A stretch of DNA of 64,000 bases from Labrenzia sp. DG1229. Its GTDB lineage: Bacteria > Pseudomonadota > Alphaproteobacteria > Rhizobiales > Stappiaceae. The stretch lies in contig NZ_KI928941.1 of the NCBI RefSeq assembly GCF_000521215.1, positions 119,383 to 183,382 on the forward strand. Direction: 5' to 3'. The translations under genes and the position numbers were made by a program. The notes under the pieces were generated by a model. That model worked only from the letters and a program-made list of their open reading frames with translations, did no database searches and was not told where the DNA came from. Of the stretch, positions 8,336-17,079 are shown piece by piece. Within the stretch, counting starts at the first letter, position 1; each line of letters begins with the position of its first letter.

Positions 8336-8962
8336 TCAGCCCTGTTCTTTCCTTTGAAACCTGATGGAAGAAATATTCACCCGGCCCCAGCTTGCCGCCG
8401 GTATCGACACCTGCGTCAGATCATCCCTGACGAACCAGTTCGTGTCATCCAGCGTCAACCCGACCGGGTGGATCGACAATTCATCCGGCGTTGCGAAACG
8501 TAGCCTGACCTTGGTGCCGGCTCGGACCGCCATTGACATTGCGCGAACACGCGGATCATCCACCGCAGTGTTCCGGTTCAGGCTGAATTGCTCTGTGGTT
8601 GTCATGACCTCCAGCCGGGTCTTGTCCGGCAGGCTTTCGATGAGTTTTGCCTGGGCCCGCTTTGCGGCATTCTCCAAACCAAGGGCTGACACCATGGGTG
8701 TGTCGGCGGAAAGAACGAGGCCAAGTGCGGTCGCTTCGTCTTGAGCAAGTCCTGTGAGGCGCGTGCGATAATTGAACCCCAGCTCAATGCCGCCGCCATT
8801 GCCCTGATAAACGACGATCGGCAATCCGGCCTCGGTCATGGCATCCACGTCACGCAGGATCGTGCGCGGGGCGACCTCAAGCTCCTCTGCAAGTTGAACC
8901 GACGTCTGCCGCCCCCGGTTTTGCAGGATCAACAGGATTTGCAGCAAGCGGGCCGCGCGCAT
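8336..8962 (-). CDS. DeoR/WYL-type transcriptional regulator, short form
   Basis: A 208-residue protein with an N-terminal HTH_11 domain (AARLLQILLILQNRGRQTSV to RTILRDVDAMTEAGLPIV, residues 3-50) and a shortened C-terminal region resembling a WYL sensor (KVRLRFATPDELSIHPVGLT, about 155-175). Full YafY-type regulators are 230-330 residues, so part of the sensor is missing or diverged. It is divergent from an SRPBCC gene, with a perfect inverted repeat between them. It likely represses both genes (inference). Confidence 0.8.
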   Translation of the reverse strand: MRAARLLQILLILQNRGRQTSVQLAEELEVAPRTILRDVDAMTEAGLPIVVYQGNGGGIELGFNYRTRLTGLAQDEATALGLVLSADTPMVSALGLENAAKRAQAKLIESLPDKTRLEVMTTTEQFSLNRNTAVDDPRVRAMSMAVRAGTKVRLRFATPDELSIHPVGLTLDDTNWFVRDDLTQVSIPAASWGRVNISSIRFQRKEQG

Positions 8963-8974
8963 GAGACATCTCCA

Positions 8975-8997
8975 AACATGACATAAGATGTCATGTT
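8975..8997. promoter_or_regulatory. perfect inverted-repeat operator for the WYL-type regulator
   Basis: The arms AACATGACAT (8975-8984) and ATGTCATGTT (8988-8997) are exact inverted repeats with a three-base spacer. They fill the 75-base gap between the divergent starts at 8962 and 9038. The position just upstream of both genes makes it a strong candidate site for autoregulation. Confidence 0.7.
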
Positions 8998-9037
8998 ACC
9001 TCGTTTAAGCGTTCCAGTGTCAATCAAGAGGAGCGAC

Positions 9038-9460
9038 ATGAAAACCTACAGGAAATCCATCGACATCGACGCCACGATCAATGAGGTCTGGCAGGTCTTG
9101 ACCGAAGACCTGCCGCGTGAGCCAGATCCATTCGGCATTCTTCGGATCGACGGCACACTTGCCGCAGGTTGTCGCATAAAGCTCTGGTCCGAAATTGAAC
9201 CGAACCGAGCTTTTGCGCTAACCGTGACTGAATTCCAGCCTCCTCACACGATGGTCTGGCACGGGGGGATGCCGCTGGGGCTCTTTACGGGAACCCGAAC
9301 ATTCTCCTTGTCGACCGCAGGCGGGACGACGAGATTTGACATGAAAGAAGTCTTTAGCGGCCTGTTTTCCGGTCTGGTCGTGAAGTCGATGCCGGATCTG
9401 ACACCAGGCTTCAAAAAATTTGCCGACGCACTGAAGGAAAAGGCAGAGCATCATGGATGA
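9038..9460 (+). CDS. SRPBCC (START/Bet v1-like) domain protein
   Basis: A 140-residue protein with the SRPBCC pattern: strand KTYRKSIDIDATINEVWQVL, then alternating beta strands (RIKLWSEIEPNRAFALTVTEF, PHTMVWHGG, GTRTFSLSTAGGTTRFDMKE) and a long C-terminal helix (TPGFKKFADALKEKAEHHG). These domains form a hydrophobic pocket for lipids or aromatic ligands. ATG 9038 has GAGGAG nine bases upstream. It overlaps the next gene by eight bases (ATGGATGA), so the two are translationally coupled. Confidence 0.85.
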   Translation: MKTYRKSIDIDATINEVWQVLTEDLPREPDPFGILRIDGTLAAGCRIKLWSEIEPNRAFALTVTEFQPPHTMVWHGGMPLGLFTGTRTFSLSTAGGTTRFDMKEVFSGLFSGLVVKSMPDLTPGFKKFADALKEKAEHHG

Positions 9461-9869
9461 TGTCATATACGGTTCGGGCACGCCGGAAGATCCGTGGATT
9501 TTGAAAACACCCCCGCTGACCTCAGAATTCCAGGTCTGGAAGGATGAAGCGAACGACCCGCCTGCTCTGGTCGTGCAAGTTGGCAAGACCCGCCTCTCCT
9601 ATCAGCTCCGCGCTCTGGAAGATGCACATGAAATGCTGAAAAGCCATGGAGACTGGATGCCGCTCGGCAACGCAGACGAGGGAAAACCGACCAAGCCCGA
9701 AACGCTGGAAGACTGGGCGCGTTCCAGGGACAACCCCGTCGGCGGCTATTACGGTCTGCGCAAGGGCTACCGCGGCCGCTTCGCAAATTATGTAGGTCCG
9801 ACGCTGGAACTCCTGGGACTGGCTGAGCTGGAACATAACGCACGAAACAACCGGATACGGGCGATCTGA
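9453..9869 (+). CDS. conserved hypothetical protein coupled to the SRPBCC gene
   Basis: A 138-residue soluble protein beginning MDDVIYGSGTPEDPWILKTP. Its TPxDPW start and the beta-rich region PPALVVQVGKTRLSYQLRAL are seen in small hypothetical proteins that often sit next to SRPBCC genes; I cannot name the family with certainty. A charged C-terminal part contains NPVGGYYGLRKGYRGRFANY, which looks like a conserved signature. Its start lies inside the stop region of the upstream gene, so it is co-translated, and both should obey the upstream operator. Function unknown. Confidence 0.75.
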   Translation: MDDVIYGSGTPEDPWILKTPPLTSEFQVWKDEANDPPALVVQVGKTRLSYQLRALEDAHEMLKSHGDWMPLGNADEGKPTKPETLEDWARSRDNPVGGYYGLRKGYRGRFANYVGPTLELLGLAELEHNARNNRIRAI

Positions 9870-10426
9870 GAGGGTGGTCGTCCAGGCGATCACCTGCCCT
9901 CATGGCAACAAACTTCAGCATTCTGGACAGGCTGTTGAGCTTCAAGCACCCGATGTCTGCTCGACGTCAAGGGCATGAACCTTGAACATGTTGCTGAACT
10001 CGGTTTCGACCGGACGTTCGCCGCGCTTGCGAACGGCGGCGGTCGGATCTCGAAACCAGTCCTGCGGGATTTCCGTGCGTACAACAAGGAGAACCACCAC
10101 CACTCGGGCAACGTGGCATCTGCGTCGAATTTCTGAGAGTTTTGAGTAGTGAACCGAGATTTCGCACGGAGTTACATGCGGAAACTACGAGTTGCCGTAG
10201 TTCGGCTCGAAACATGGAATTGGTGGTGCATGGCTTCACTACCGGGTCCACATTCGGGCCGACAGCAGGCATTCGAGTTCCCCGGGCATGCAGTCGCTTC
10301 CGGCCCAAACCGGACATTGCTCGTCATGTCGGTCAAGGTCTGCTTTTCCGGCACATGGCCAAGCATGCGAGGCGATTTACCGTCGCCCGCATAGGCTGTC
10401 GCGAACCGGCCTGAAACGATGCGGGG
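9870..10426. other. degenerate intergenic region with gene debris
   Basis: About 560 bases with no intact gene. Apart from the short coding-like stretch at 9975-10136, the region has frames broken by stops and short self-similar pieces (ACTACGAGTTGCCGTAGTTC near 10186-10205 is a hairpin). It looks like decayed coding or mobile DNA, but no transposase or known repeat was recognised. Confidence 0.4.
9975..10136 (+). pseudogene. possible gene remnant, 53 codons
   Basis: The frame starting at 9975 reads MNLEHVAELGFDRTFAALAN, then GGGRISKPVLRDFRAYNKEN and ends at 10134-10136. The composition is protein-like, with a helix, a Gly-rich turn and a helix, and the frame stays open upstream for a few codons (DVKG). 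It looks like the C-terminal end of a larger lost gene, but the parent family is not recognised. Confidence 0.3.
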
Positions 10427-11272
10427 CTAACCCTCGAAGTCGGGTAACGGTGGAAGGCTTCGAAGGTAGAGCACTATCGCACTGAGGTCGTCATCGCTCA
10501 TCTGTGCCAGATTGCCGTAGGGCATCGGCGGGAGCATCGGTTTTCCATCCGGTCGCTTGCCTCCGACGATCATCGTTTTGATTTCGGCATCCGTGTAATC
10601 AGCCAACCCATCTTCATGGCTCGTCAGGTTGGAGGCGACGGATACACCCCACGGACCATGAAATTCGAAGCCTCCCGCACCTAGGTGGGTCTCCACCATC
10701 GGTCCTTTTGGGCTCATCGGAGAATGACATTCCATACAGTGCGCAACTGGACCCGCCAAGTATCGCCCATACTCGATCGTAACAGTTTCAGCCGGCTGCG
10801 CCACGGAGCCGACGGGCGGCCCATATGCCGGTGGCAAATCAATCTTGTATTCGCTCTCACCCGGATCATTTTCGACCGCCGGGATCGTTCGAAGGTAAAG
10901 GACCATGCTCATCACGTCATCGTCTGACAGACCGCGATACATCGTAAAGGGCATTGGCGGCCCTATCAGGGATCCGTCAGGACGAAGACCTTCCCGGATC
11001 GAGCGTGCAAGCTCATCATCTGACCAACCGGCGATCCGTGACATCGGAGTAATATTCGGAGCAATTGCTTTGAACGCGGGATTTTCTTCAACAAGGCGCC
11101 CGCTCAGATTTGCGTCCATGACTGGCCCATTGGGTCCCATGGGCGTGTGACAGTTGCCGCACCCGGCAATACCTTCGACGAGATAGCGTCCCCGATCAAC
11201 ACTTGGTTCCGCCAAGGTGATGCTCGGCATGATAAAAAGACCTAGTGCGCCAAATAGAAAAATCGCTTTCAT
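10427..11272 (-). CDS. di-heme cytochrome c, exported
   Basis: A 281-residue protein with a signal peptide (MKAIFLFGALGLFIMPSITLA) and two class I c-type heme sites: CGNCH (C38, C41, H42) and CMECH in the second half. Each domain has a distal methionine region (GPPMPFTMYRGLSDDDV and LPPMPYGNLAQMSDDDL), so this is a tandem cytochrome c of the type that accepts electrons from periplasmic dehydrogenases. The partner dehydrogenase is not in the window. ATG 11272 was chosen because GGAGGGG lies eight bases upstream and the signal peptide starts there. Single-gene unit. Confidence 0.9.
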   Translation of the reverse strand: MKAIFLFGALGLFIMPSITLAEPSVDRGRYLVEGIAGCGNCHTPMGPNGPVMDANLSGRLVEENPAFKAIAPNITPMSRIAGWSDDELARSIREGLRPDGSLIGPPMPFTMYRGLSDDDVMSMVLYLRTIPAVENDPGESEYKIDLPPAYGPPVGSVAQPAETVTIEYGRYLAGPVAHCMECHSPMSPKGPMVETHLGAGGFEFHGPWGVSVASNLTSHEDGLADYTDAEIKTMIVGGKRPDGKPMLPPMPYGNLAQMSDDDLSAIVLYLRSLPPLPDFEG

Positions 11273-11365
11273 GATGTGTTCCCCCTCCACAAGACAAAAG
11301 CTTACGAGCAATGATCGACGGATGGCAAACCATTAATCGGAGAGAGGAAATGCTGCATGTTTGGT

Positions 11366-12166
11366 CTAGCCAGCCAAACCCAGCTCCGCGTCGGATGCTG
11401 TTCCGGAATACTTGTCTCTTGCTGGCCAGGGGCGGTCTTGCCACTTTGGCTCAAAGGCAAAACTCGAAACGGCCCTGCCAGCGACCAAAGCCCCGTTGCC
11501 GGCTCCCAGCGCATAGTCATAGTAAAGCTTGACGATCTCTTCTTCGCTCACCTGTTTGGTAGCCGGATGCAACATGCAGGCTTCTGACCACACACGCACC
11601 CGAGCGTATGCATTGTCATCCGGAAGTTCGAAACCCTCGTAGTAGCCGAGGAACCAGAAGCGTTTGAACATCGGTGTAAACACAGCCTCTGCAAGTCCGA
11701 AATCGTCGAAGAGATACGTTCCGTTTGGATTGTGCTCCATTAGAAAACCATCAATGTCCCGGTAAAGGCCAAGCAGTTTGTCACGGTGTTCTTCGCGGCG
11801 ACCTGGATCCTGGTTCATGACATAAAGATATCCCGCCATCGTGAATGGGCCTTCACGGGCGATCAGCATCGATTCGATTGCATGTTCCAAAGGGGCGCTC
11901 CGCCGGAGTGCCTGCCCTTCAAGCACCTCGTCGAGATACCGAAGAATGACCAGACTTTCCTTGATAATTGCGCCTCCGGATGTTTCCAGAACAGGTAGGG
12001 CTGTTGTCCCTCGAGTTTTCGCCAGGAGCTCAGTGTCCCGCGGTTTGGTGATGTCCACCACGCGAAATTCAACGGCGTCGTCCAGGCCCCGTAAGGCCAG
12101 CAGGATTTCAAGCCTTTGCGAAAACGGACAAACCGGTATGTGATAAACAACGTGCTTTCCGACCAT
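11366..12166 (-). CDS. glutathione S-transferase family protein
   Basis: A 266-residue GST-like protein. The thioredoxin-fold N-terminus reads HVVYHIPVCPFSQRLEILLA, with the CPFSQR motif in place of a catalytic tyrosine/serine, followed by the cis-proline region TTALPVLETSGGAIIKES and the helix ILRYLDE. The all-helical C-terminal domain covers about residues 95-240. The Cys-Pro-Phe-Ser motif suggests omega- or beta-like thiol-transfer chemistry. ATG 12166 is preceded by GGGGAGG. Substrate unknown; the neighbours give no clue. Confidence 0.85.
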   Translation of the reverse strand: MVGKHVVYHIPVCPFSQRLEILLALRGLDDAVEFRVVDITKPRDTELLAKTRGTTALPVLETSGGAIIKESLVILRYLDEVLEGQALRRSAPLEHAIESMLIAREGPFTMAGYLYVMNQDPGRREEHRDKLLGLYRDIDGFLMEHNPNGTYLFDDFGLAEAVFTPMFKRFWFLGYYEGFELPDDNAYARVRVWSEACMLHPATKQVSEEEIVKLYYDYALGAGNGALVAGRAVSSFAFEPKWQDRPWPARDKYSGTASDAELGLAG

Positions 12167-12340
12167 GGAACCTCCCCGATGACTGACACCTTGTTGCCAA
12201 GGATAGTCCGAACACTTGTTGGCCAGCAAATCGTGCTGTCATGATGGAAAAATCGGCCTGAAACAGCCGTTGGTCACCAGAGCAACGGAAGACGACTAAG
12301 AGCCCATTGGCGAATACCGCGGCGTTCTCGAATGGCCGGT

Positions 12341-12366
12341 ATGGTGAGGCGCGAAGGCTTCACCAT
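12341..12366. terminator. hairpin downstream of the DUF302 gene
   Basis: ATGGTGA (12341-12347) pairs with TCACCAT (12360-12366) and the stem extends inward by three more pairs including one G-T. It lies 12 bases after the stop of the minus-strand gene at 12378. No T-run follows, so termination strength is doubtful. Confidence 0.35.
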
Positions 12367-12377
12367 ATGGCGCGCGG

Positions 12378-12824
12378 CTATTCTCCCGTGGCCGCTGCGG
12401 AGAATTTCTCCAATGCGCCCCTCATCGCCAAAACCGCCGGGTGATCTGCTGCAAGTCCGTGAGACGGTGCAATCGCTGTCGGGTCGTCATAGACCGCCCA
12501 GGTTTGTCCGTTTGCATCTTCAAAAAACAATATCCGCAGCGGCAGATTTAGCGCCATGGTCTGGCCTTGCTGTAATGCCTTGGCGCCAATTTTTGGGTTG
12601 CCGAAAATGACGACCGTTGTCGGGCGCAAGGTTTCGCCAACCGATGCGGATCCGTGTGCAAAATCGACTTTTGTAAAGACGTGCGCACCTGCCTCTTCCA
12701 CCGCGTCGACCAGACGCTGCACCGATCGGTCGACATTTGCGTTGCTTGCCACATTGATACGTTCTGCCATGGCGGTCCCTGCGAATGTTGTTTCGATAAG
12801 CGCTAGTGCGATAAGTGTTTTCAT
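12378..12824 (-). CDS. DUF302-family exported protein
   Basis: A 148-residue protein with a signal peptide (MKTLIALALIETTFAGTAMA) and a DUF302 domain: FTKVDFAHGSASVGETLRPT, TTVVIFGNPKIGAKALQQGQ, and ALNLPLRILFFEDANGQTWA. The G-N-P-K and L-P-L-R stretches are the family hallmarks. DUF302 proteins form a small alpha/beta fold and often accompany redox or stress genes; the biochemical role is unknown. It is divergent from a winged-helix/TPR regulator with 94 bases between starts, so that protein is a plausible regulator. GGAG lies six bases before the ATG. Confidence 0.87.
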   Translation of the reverse strand: MKTLIALALIETTFAGTAMAERINVASNANVDRSVQRLVDAVEEAGAHVFTKVDFAHGSASVGETLRPTTVVIFGNPKIGAKALQQGQTMALNLPLRILFFEDANGQTWAVYDDPTAIAPSHGLAADHPAVLAMRGALEKFSAAATGE

Positions 12825-12918
12825 GGTTGTCTCCTGGGTGTCCATTTTCCCGAGCGGTGCCGGGACCGTCCAATGACTAGACCCTGTGTGAACCGGATTC
12901 TGGAGGACTATTGGAGGA

Positions 12919-14427
12919 ATGTTTTTGACCCGAAGTAACTCCCAGGTCTGGAACTTCGGTGCTTTCGCGCTTGATGAGGCGCGCAGCGAACTCACACAAT
13001 CTGACGTCCCGGTTGCCATTGAACCGCAAAGCCTACGCATCCTGATCTTTCTTATTCGTCACAGGGATCGCGTGGTTTCCAAAGACGATTTGATCGAGGC
13101 GATCTGGCAAGGCCGCGCGATCAGTGATTGGGCGATTTCGGGCGCGATCAAGGCCGTTCGGATTGCGCTTGGCGATACCGCTCGCGACCGGAGTTTCATC
13201 AAGACGATCCATGGACGCGGGTTTCGCTTTGTGTCGGGTGTCATATCCAAAACGCCCGAAAAGGCTCCTGCACAGAAGCCAACAGTCCTTGTTCGCGTTT
13301 TTCGGTCTGCAGGCGAGGAAACGCAGCTCGACTATCTCGCGGACGGACTTGCGGAAGATCTGATCAACGGCTTGTCCCGAAACGGAGCGTTGAACGTGCT
13401 GTCCTACAACACGACCCAAGCATTGAAGGACACGGTTCCGGCAAAGGTTTACGGCGTCACCCACATCATTGATGGCAGCATCCGAAAAAGCGGATCGCGC
13501 ACACGCGTGACCGCGGTAACCCTGACTGGAAATGGACAACGGCAAATCTGGGCAGAGACGTTCGATCTCTCGCCGGAAAGTCTTTTGGCAGGCCATGATC
13601 TAATCGCCGATCGACTGCTCGGCGTGCTTGCGCCGGATCATTCCCGACCGGCCCAAAAGCGGCGCGGCACATTGAATTCTCAAGCCTATGATGAATATCA
13701 AAAAGGGCGCTACGCCTATTTTCGCTATGAACCCCGGGCCTTTGTCGACGCTTTGTCGCATTTCACGAAAGCGGCAGAGATCGATCCCGACTTCGCGAAC
13801 GCGTACGCACAACAGGCCTATTGCCGCACAACGCTGTATGTTTTTGGATTGCCTGGAAGCGACAAAACGCTTGATGCGGCAGAAAACCTCGCCCGCGAGG
13901 CCATTCGACGGGACGAATACTCAGCGCTTGGATACGCAAGACTTGGGTGGGTGCTTGGATATCTTGGGCGACCGGAAGAAACCATTGCCGCATTTGAAGC
14001 CGCGTTGACCCGAGATCCGGATAACTCCGAGGCTTTTTTGGCGTATGGCGAAACGATGAACCGGCTGGCGCGCCCGGACGAGGCCGGTCCTCTTCTGGAA
14101 ACAGTGTTTTCAAAAGACAGTTTTCTGCCACCCAGTTGGGAGTTTCCCCAAGGCCATCGCCAGCTTTTGCTCGGCGAACAGGAGGCAGCCATAGGGCATT
14201 TTCGGTCAGTGCTTGATCGTGTCGAACGTTTCATTCCTGCCCGTATCCAGTTGGTGCGGGCGCTTTGGGAGATCGGCGATAATGAAGGGGCGAAGCAGAT
14301 GGTTGAGAGGATCAAGGAGATCGCCCCCAGGTATGGTCTTGCCCATTCAAAACGCATGTTTCCATATCCGGTTCGAGGGGAGGTTGACTCACTGACAGAA
14401 GCACTTTCGGGCGCTGGAATGCGTTAG
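12919..14427 (+). CDS. winged-helix regulator with TolB-like and TPR domains
   Basis: A 502-residue soluble protein. Residues 10-105 form an OmpR/CadC-type winged helix (RILIFLIRHRDRVVSKDDLI, ending TIHGRGFRFV). Residues 125-240 match the TolB-like domain seen in adenylate cyclase-type regulators (LDYLADGLAEDLINGLSRNG, ITHIIDGSIRKSGSRTRVTA). From about 255 on there are TPR repeats (FTKAAEIDPDFANAYAQQAY, ALTRDPDNSEAFLAYGE). No transmembrane segment is visible, unlike CadC. It probably regulates the divergent DUF302 gene; the signal is unknown. GGAGGA precedes the ATG. Confidence 0.85.
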   Translation: MFLTRSNSQVWNFGAFALDEARSELTQSDVPVAIEPQSLRILIFLIRHRDRVVSKDDLIEAIWQGRAISDWAISGAIKAVRIALGDTARDRSFIKTIHGRGFRFVSGVISKTPEKAPAQKPTVLVRVFRSAGEETQLDYLADGLAEDLINGLSRNGALNVLSYNTTQALKDTVPAKVYGVTHIIDGSIRKSGSRTRVTAVTLTGNGQRQIWAETFDLSPESLLAGHDLIADRLLGVLAPDHSRPAQKRRGTLNSQAYDEYQKGRYAYFRYEPRAFVDALSHFTKAAEIDPDFANAYAQQAYCRTTLYVFGLPGSDKTLDAAENLAREAIRRDEYSALGYARLGWVLGYLGRPEETIAAFEAALTRDPDNSEAFLAYGETMNRLARPDEAGPLLETVFSKDSFLPPSWEFPQGHRQLLLGEQEAAIGHFRSVLDRVERFIPARIQLVRALWEIGDNEGAKQMVERIKEIAPRYGLAHSKRMFPYPVRGEVDSLTEALSGAGMR

Positions 14428-14485
14428 AGTTTTTGATCGCTTTTCATGAGTTCGAGCGGTGCATACTGTTACGCGCAACACTCAA

Positions 14486-14773
14486 TTGGCCGCAACATCC
14501 CGCTGCTTCTTCAAAAAAGTGAAATCCCGATGCTCGACCTCTCCTGACACCAGCCCGAGTTTGCAGACGCCGCGTATGCCATCGGTGCATTTGATGCCGA
14601 GGGAATGCCGTTCTCGCAATGAACATCGGTCGCTGTCCTGTTCGCCAGGACTTCCAGCTCATGGTTGAAACGGGCGAGTTTGAGCGTGAACCGGTGGTTC
14701 TCGTCGTCAGGGCGTCCGGCGCGTTGAAGTAGTCAACATGGCTTTCGTCTTCGGCAAATCCTGCGCGCTCGGC
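14486..14773 (-). pseudogene. decayed 2Fe-2S ferredoxin tail, related to the dehalogenase fusion
   Basis: Read on the minus strand with frameshifts, this stretch gives AERAGFAEDESHVDYFNAPD, then NHRFTLKLARFNHELEV, then IKCTDGIRGVCKLGLVSGEV and EHRDFTFLKKQRDVAA. It follows the last ~115 residues of the reductive dehalogenase fusion at 30257-33496. Two of the four cluster cysteines are lost (CTDGIRGVCKL against CSDGICGVCKC) and the frame is broken at least twice. It lies directly downstream of a LysR gene, as the second remnant does. Confidence 0.8.
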
Positions 14774-14788
14774 ATGAAACCCTGTCTT

Positions 14789-15725
14789 TCACCTTTCCGC
14801 GGCATTCTCGACATTGGACCTTTGGTGTTTTTTCAGTTGGGTCTTCATGAAGTCCACGAGCAGTCTGAGACACTCGACGCGTTTGTTTTGCTCTGGAAAA
14901 TAGAGATAGAACGGTGGCAGGTCCCTGGCATAGGGCTCGAGGAGCGTCGCCAACTCGGGTGTCTTGAGATGGTCTTCCATCGTCGCCTTCATCGACCAGC
15001 CGATCCCGTGCCCCTCGCGCGCTGCCTGTATGACACCCGCCGCTGAATCAAAGATCAGCCGTGCCGGTGGATCTATGGATATGTCCTGGCCATCTTCCGT
15101 TACCCGCCATTCCCGCAGCTTGCCTGATGTCGGGTGCCGGTGCCGGATGCATTGATGATCCAGAAGATCACGGGGGCGTTCGGGAACCCCAAAGGCCTGG
15201 AGATAGGACGGAGCGGCGAAGAAGGCCGACCTGATCGGCGGGGTGATGCGGACGGCGATCATGTCCGGGCTCAGCACGTCGCCCATGCGGATACCACCGT
15301 GGAACCCCTGGCGATTGATGTCGACCAGCTCTTCATCCCACGAAATGTCCAGGTTGATGCCTGGGTTCTCGGCCAGAAACGCCTTCAACACGGGCGCGAG
15401 CGCTGCAATATAGGCCCCGCGCGACAGGCTCAGCCTCAAGGTCCCCGTCGTGGACCGGGCCATCTCCCGTGTCTTCTTGAACGCATAGGTCAGATCGCGG
15501 TGCGCCGGAGCAGCGGCCTCGAACAGGATCTTTCCGGCCTCGGTCAACTCGACACTGCGCGTCGTTCGAAAAAACAGCTCAATGCCGAGCCGGTCTTCAA
15601 GCGCTTTCAGTTGCAGGCTGACGGCGGAAGCGCCCACACCGAGCGCGGACGCGGCGTGAACGCATGGAGCCTTCGCGAACGATGGTCAAAAAGACTTCAA
15701 TGCCGTGTGTCGGGACGCGTTCCAT
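14789..15725 (-). pseudogene. LysR-family regulator with frameshifted N-terminus
   Basis: The LysR protein is split between two frames. It starts at the ATG 15723-15725 (MERVPTHGIEVFLTIVREGS), and after about 24 codons the frame must drop one base near 15655 to continue HAASALGVGASAVSLQLKAL and then the 282-codon remainder (RLGIELFFRTTRSVELTEAG, effector domain to the stop at 14789). The first piece supplies helix 1 of the winged helix-turn-helix and the second the recognition helix. A short form starting at a GTG at 15637 would lack half the DNA-binding domain. It is divergent from a DMT exporter, its likely target. Real decay or a sequence error are both possible. Confidence 0.75.
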
Positions 15726-15827
15726 TGTTTGAAAATACCAAATAATGAGTTCAATTTGCAATGGATACTCAAACCAATGGCATCGCTGTAATTCTGGTCG
15801 ACCCCACCCGGAGACAAGGAGATTGCC

Positions 15828-16760
15828 TTGAGCCACAGCGCAGAGAGCCGCCCGCACAACATTGCCGGCGGTGTCCTGTTGATCGTCGCGGCAGCCTTCA
15901 CGATCTCGATCCAGGATGTCGTCTTCAAGCTCCACAGCAGCAACCTGACCCTCTGGCAGATCTTTGCACTTCGCGGCATCCTCGCGGTGCCGATGCTTTT
16001 CGCGGTGCTCTGGATAAGGAGAGCCCATCGCGGCGTCCTGCGCGCGGCATTCGGAAAATGGCCCCTGTTGCGGTCGATCTTCATCACGGCCACGTTTCTT
16101 GCCTTTTACGCGGCGATTCCCTTCCTGAGCCTGCCGACCGTTGGCGCGGCCAATTACATTGCACCCATCTTCGTGATGCTGCTGTCCGCTTACGCGATCA
16201 GGGAGGCCGTCGGGCCTTTTGGCCTGTTGGGTGTTTTACTTGGTTTTTCAGGCGTCATTGTCTTGCTGCAGCCGGGCACGGAGTCCTTCTCGGCCTGGGC
16301 GATCCTTCCGATTGTCGGAGCCGGCTTTTATGCACTGGCGCACATCACCACACGCGCGAAGTGTCAGGACACCCCTCTCCCGGCCCTGGCCCTGTCGCAG
16401 ACCATTGTCATGCTGGCAGCCGGTCTCATTGTCAGTCTGCTGCTGCTGTGGCTGAAGCCTCAGGGCGGCCTCGCGCTGGACTTTCCCTATATTTTCGGCC
16501 AATGGTCGGATGTCGAATGGACGGACTGGCTTGTTCTCCTGCTGCTCGCAGGCCTTGCCATCGTGATCGGCATGATGCTGGCAGGAGCCTATCAGACCGC
16601 GCCGCCCGCCATTATCTCGACATTCGAATACAGCTATCTGGTGTTTGTCGCCCTCTGGGACATTCTGATCTTTGGACTGTCCCCGGACTGGGCGTCGGTA
16701 ACGGGTATGATTCTGATCGCCGCCGCAGGGCTTCTTGCGCTGAAACGCAAGACGAGTTGA
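15828..16760 (+). CDS. EamA/DMT-family inner-membrane transporter
   Basis: A 310-residue protein with ten hydrophobic helices in two EamA repeats. The first repeat includes SIQDVVFKLHSSNLTLWQIF and ALRGILAVPMLFAVLW, and the second includes LAHITTRAKCQDTPLPALAL and STFEYSYLVFVALWDILIFG. The substrate is unknown; DMT exporters paired with LysR genes often handle amino acids or metabolite overflow (family knowledge). The start is a TTG at 15828, chosen because AAGGAG sits six bases upstream and the frame has no better ATG. It is divergent from the frameshifted LysR gene. Confidence 0.85.
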   Translation: MSHSAESRPHNIAGGVLLIVAAAFTISIQDVVFKLHSSNLTLWQIFALRGILAVPMLFAVLWIRRAHRGVLRAAFGKWPLLRSIFITATFLAFYAAIPFLSLPTVGAANYIAPIFVMLLSAYAIREAVGPFGLLGVLLGFSGVIVLLQPGTESFSAWAILPIVGAGFYALAHITTRAKCQDTPLPALALSQTIVMLAAGLIVSLLLLWLKPQGGLALDFPYIFGQWSDVEWTDWLVLLLLAGLAIVIGMMLAGAYQTAPPAIISTFEYSYLVFVALWDILIFGLSPDWASVTGMILIAAAGLLALKRKTS

Positions 16761-17079
16761 CATTTGATGCTCCTGAACAAGTGATTGATCCCGGTTCTTT
16801 GAAGTGCTGGAATTGACGCAATACCGGCAGTCAAAAAAGAATTCTGTGTGTCCCGATTGGGGCCTGGGACGGACAGTCGGGTTACACGTCAACCTGGTAA
16901 CCAAGTGGACATTCATGAAGATACGGTCGGTGGTCGTTTTCGGCCCGAAGAGGCCATACATTGAAACGATCGCGAAGGTCCGCTCAAGATTTATTGCCAG
17001 GGATCGTCTTCTAGCCGACACAAGTCTGCCGAATGCTTGGGCCAGTTCTCCGTATTTTGCCGCGCACAAGGGTCGCCAG
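16761..17079. other. intergenic region with no supported gene
   Basis: About 320 bases between the stops of the converging DMT and TetR genes. Only short, unconvincing frames are present and no hairpin with a T-run was found. Confidence 0.45.

Noticed and set aside
10149..10394. 81-codon plus frame beginning MNRDFARSYMRKL
   Set aside because: Overlapping frames of similar length exist on both strands in this degenerate stretch and none has a ribosome site or family match.
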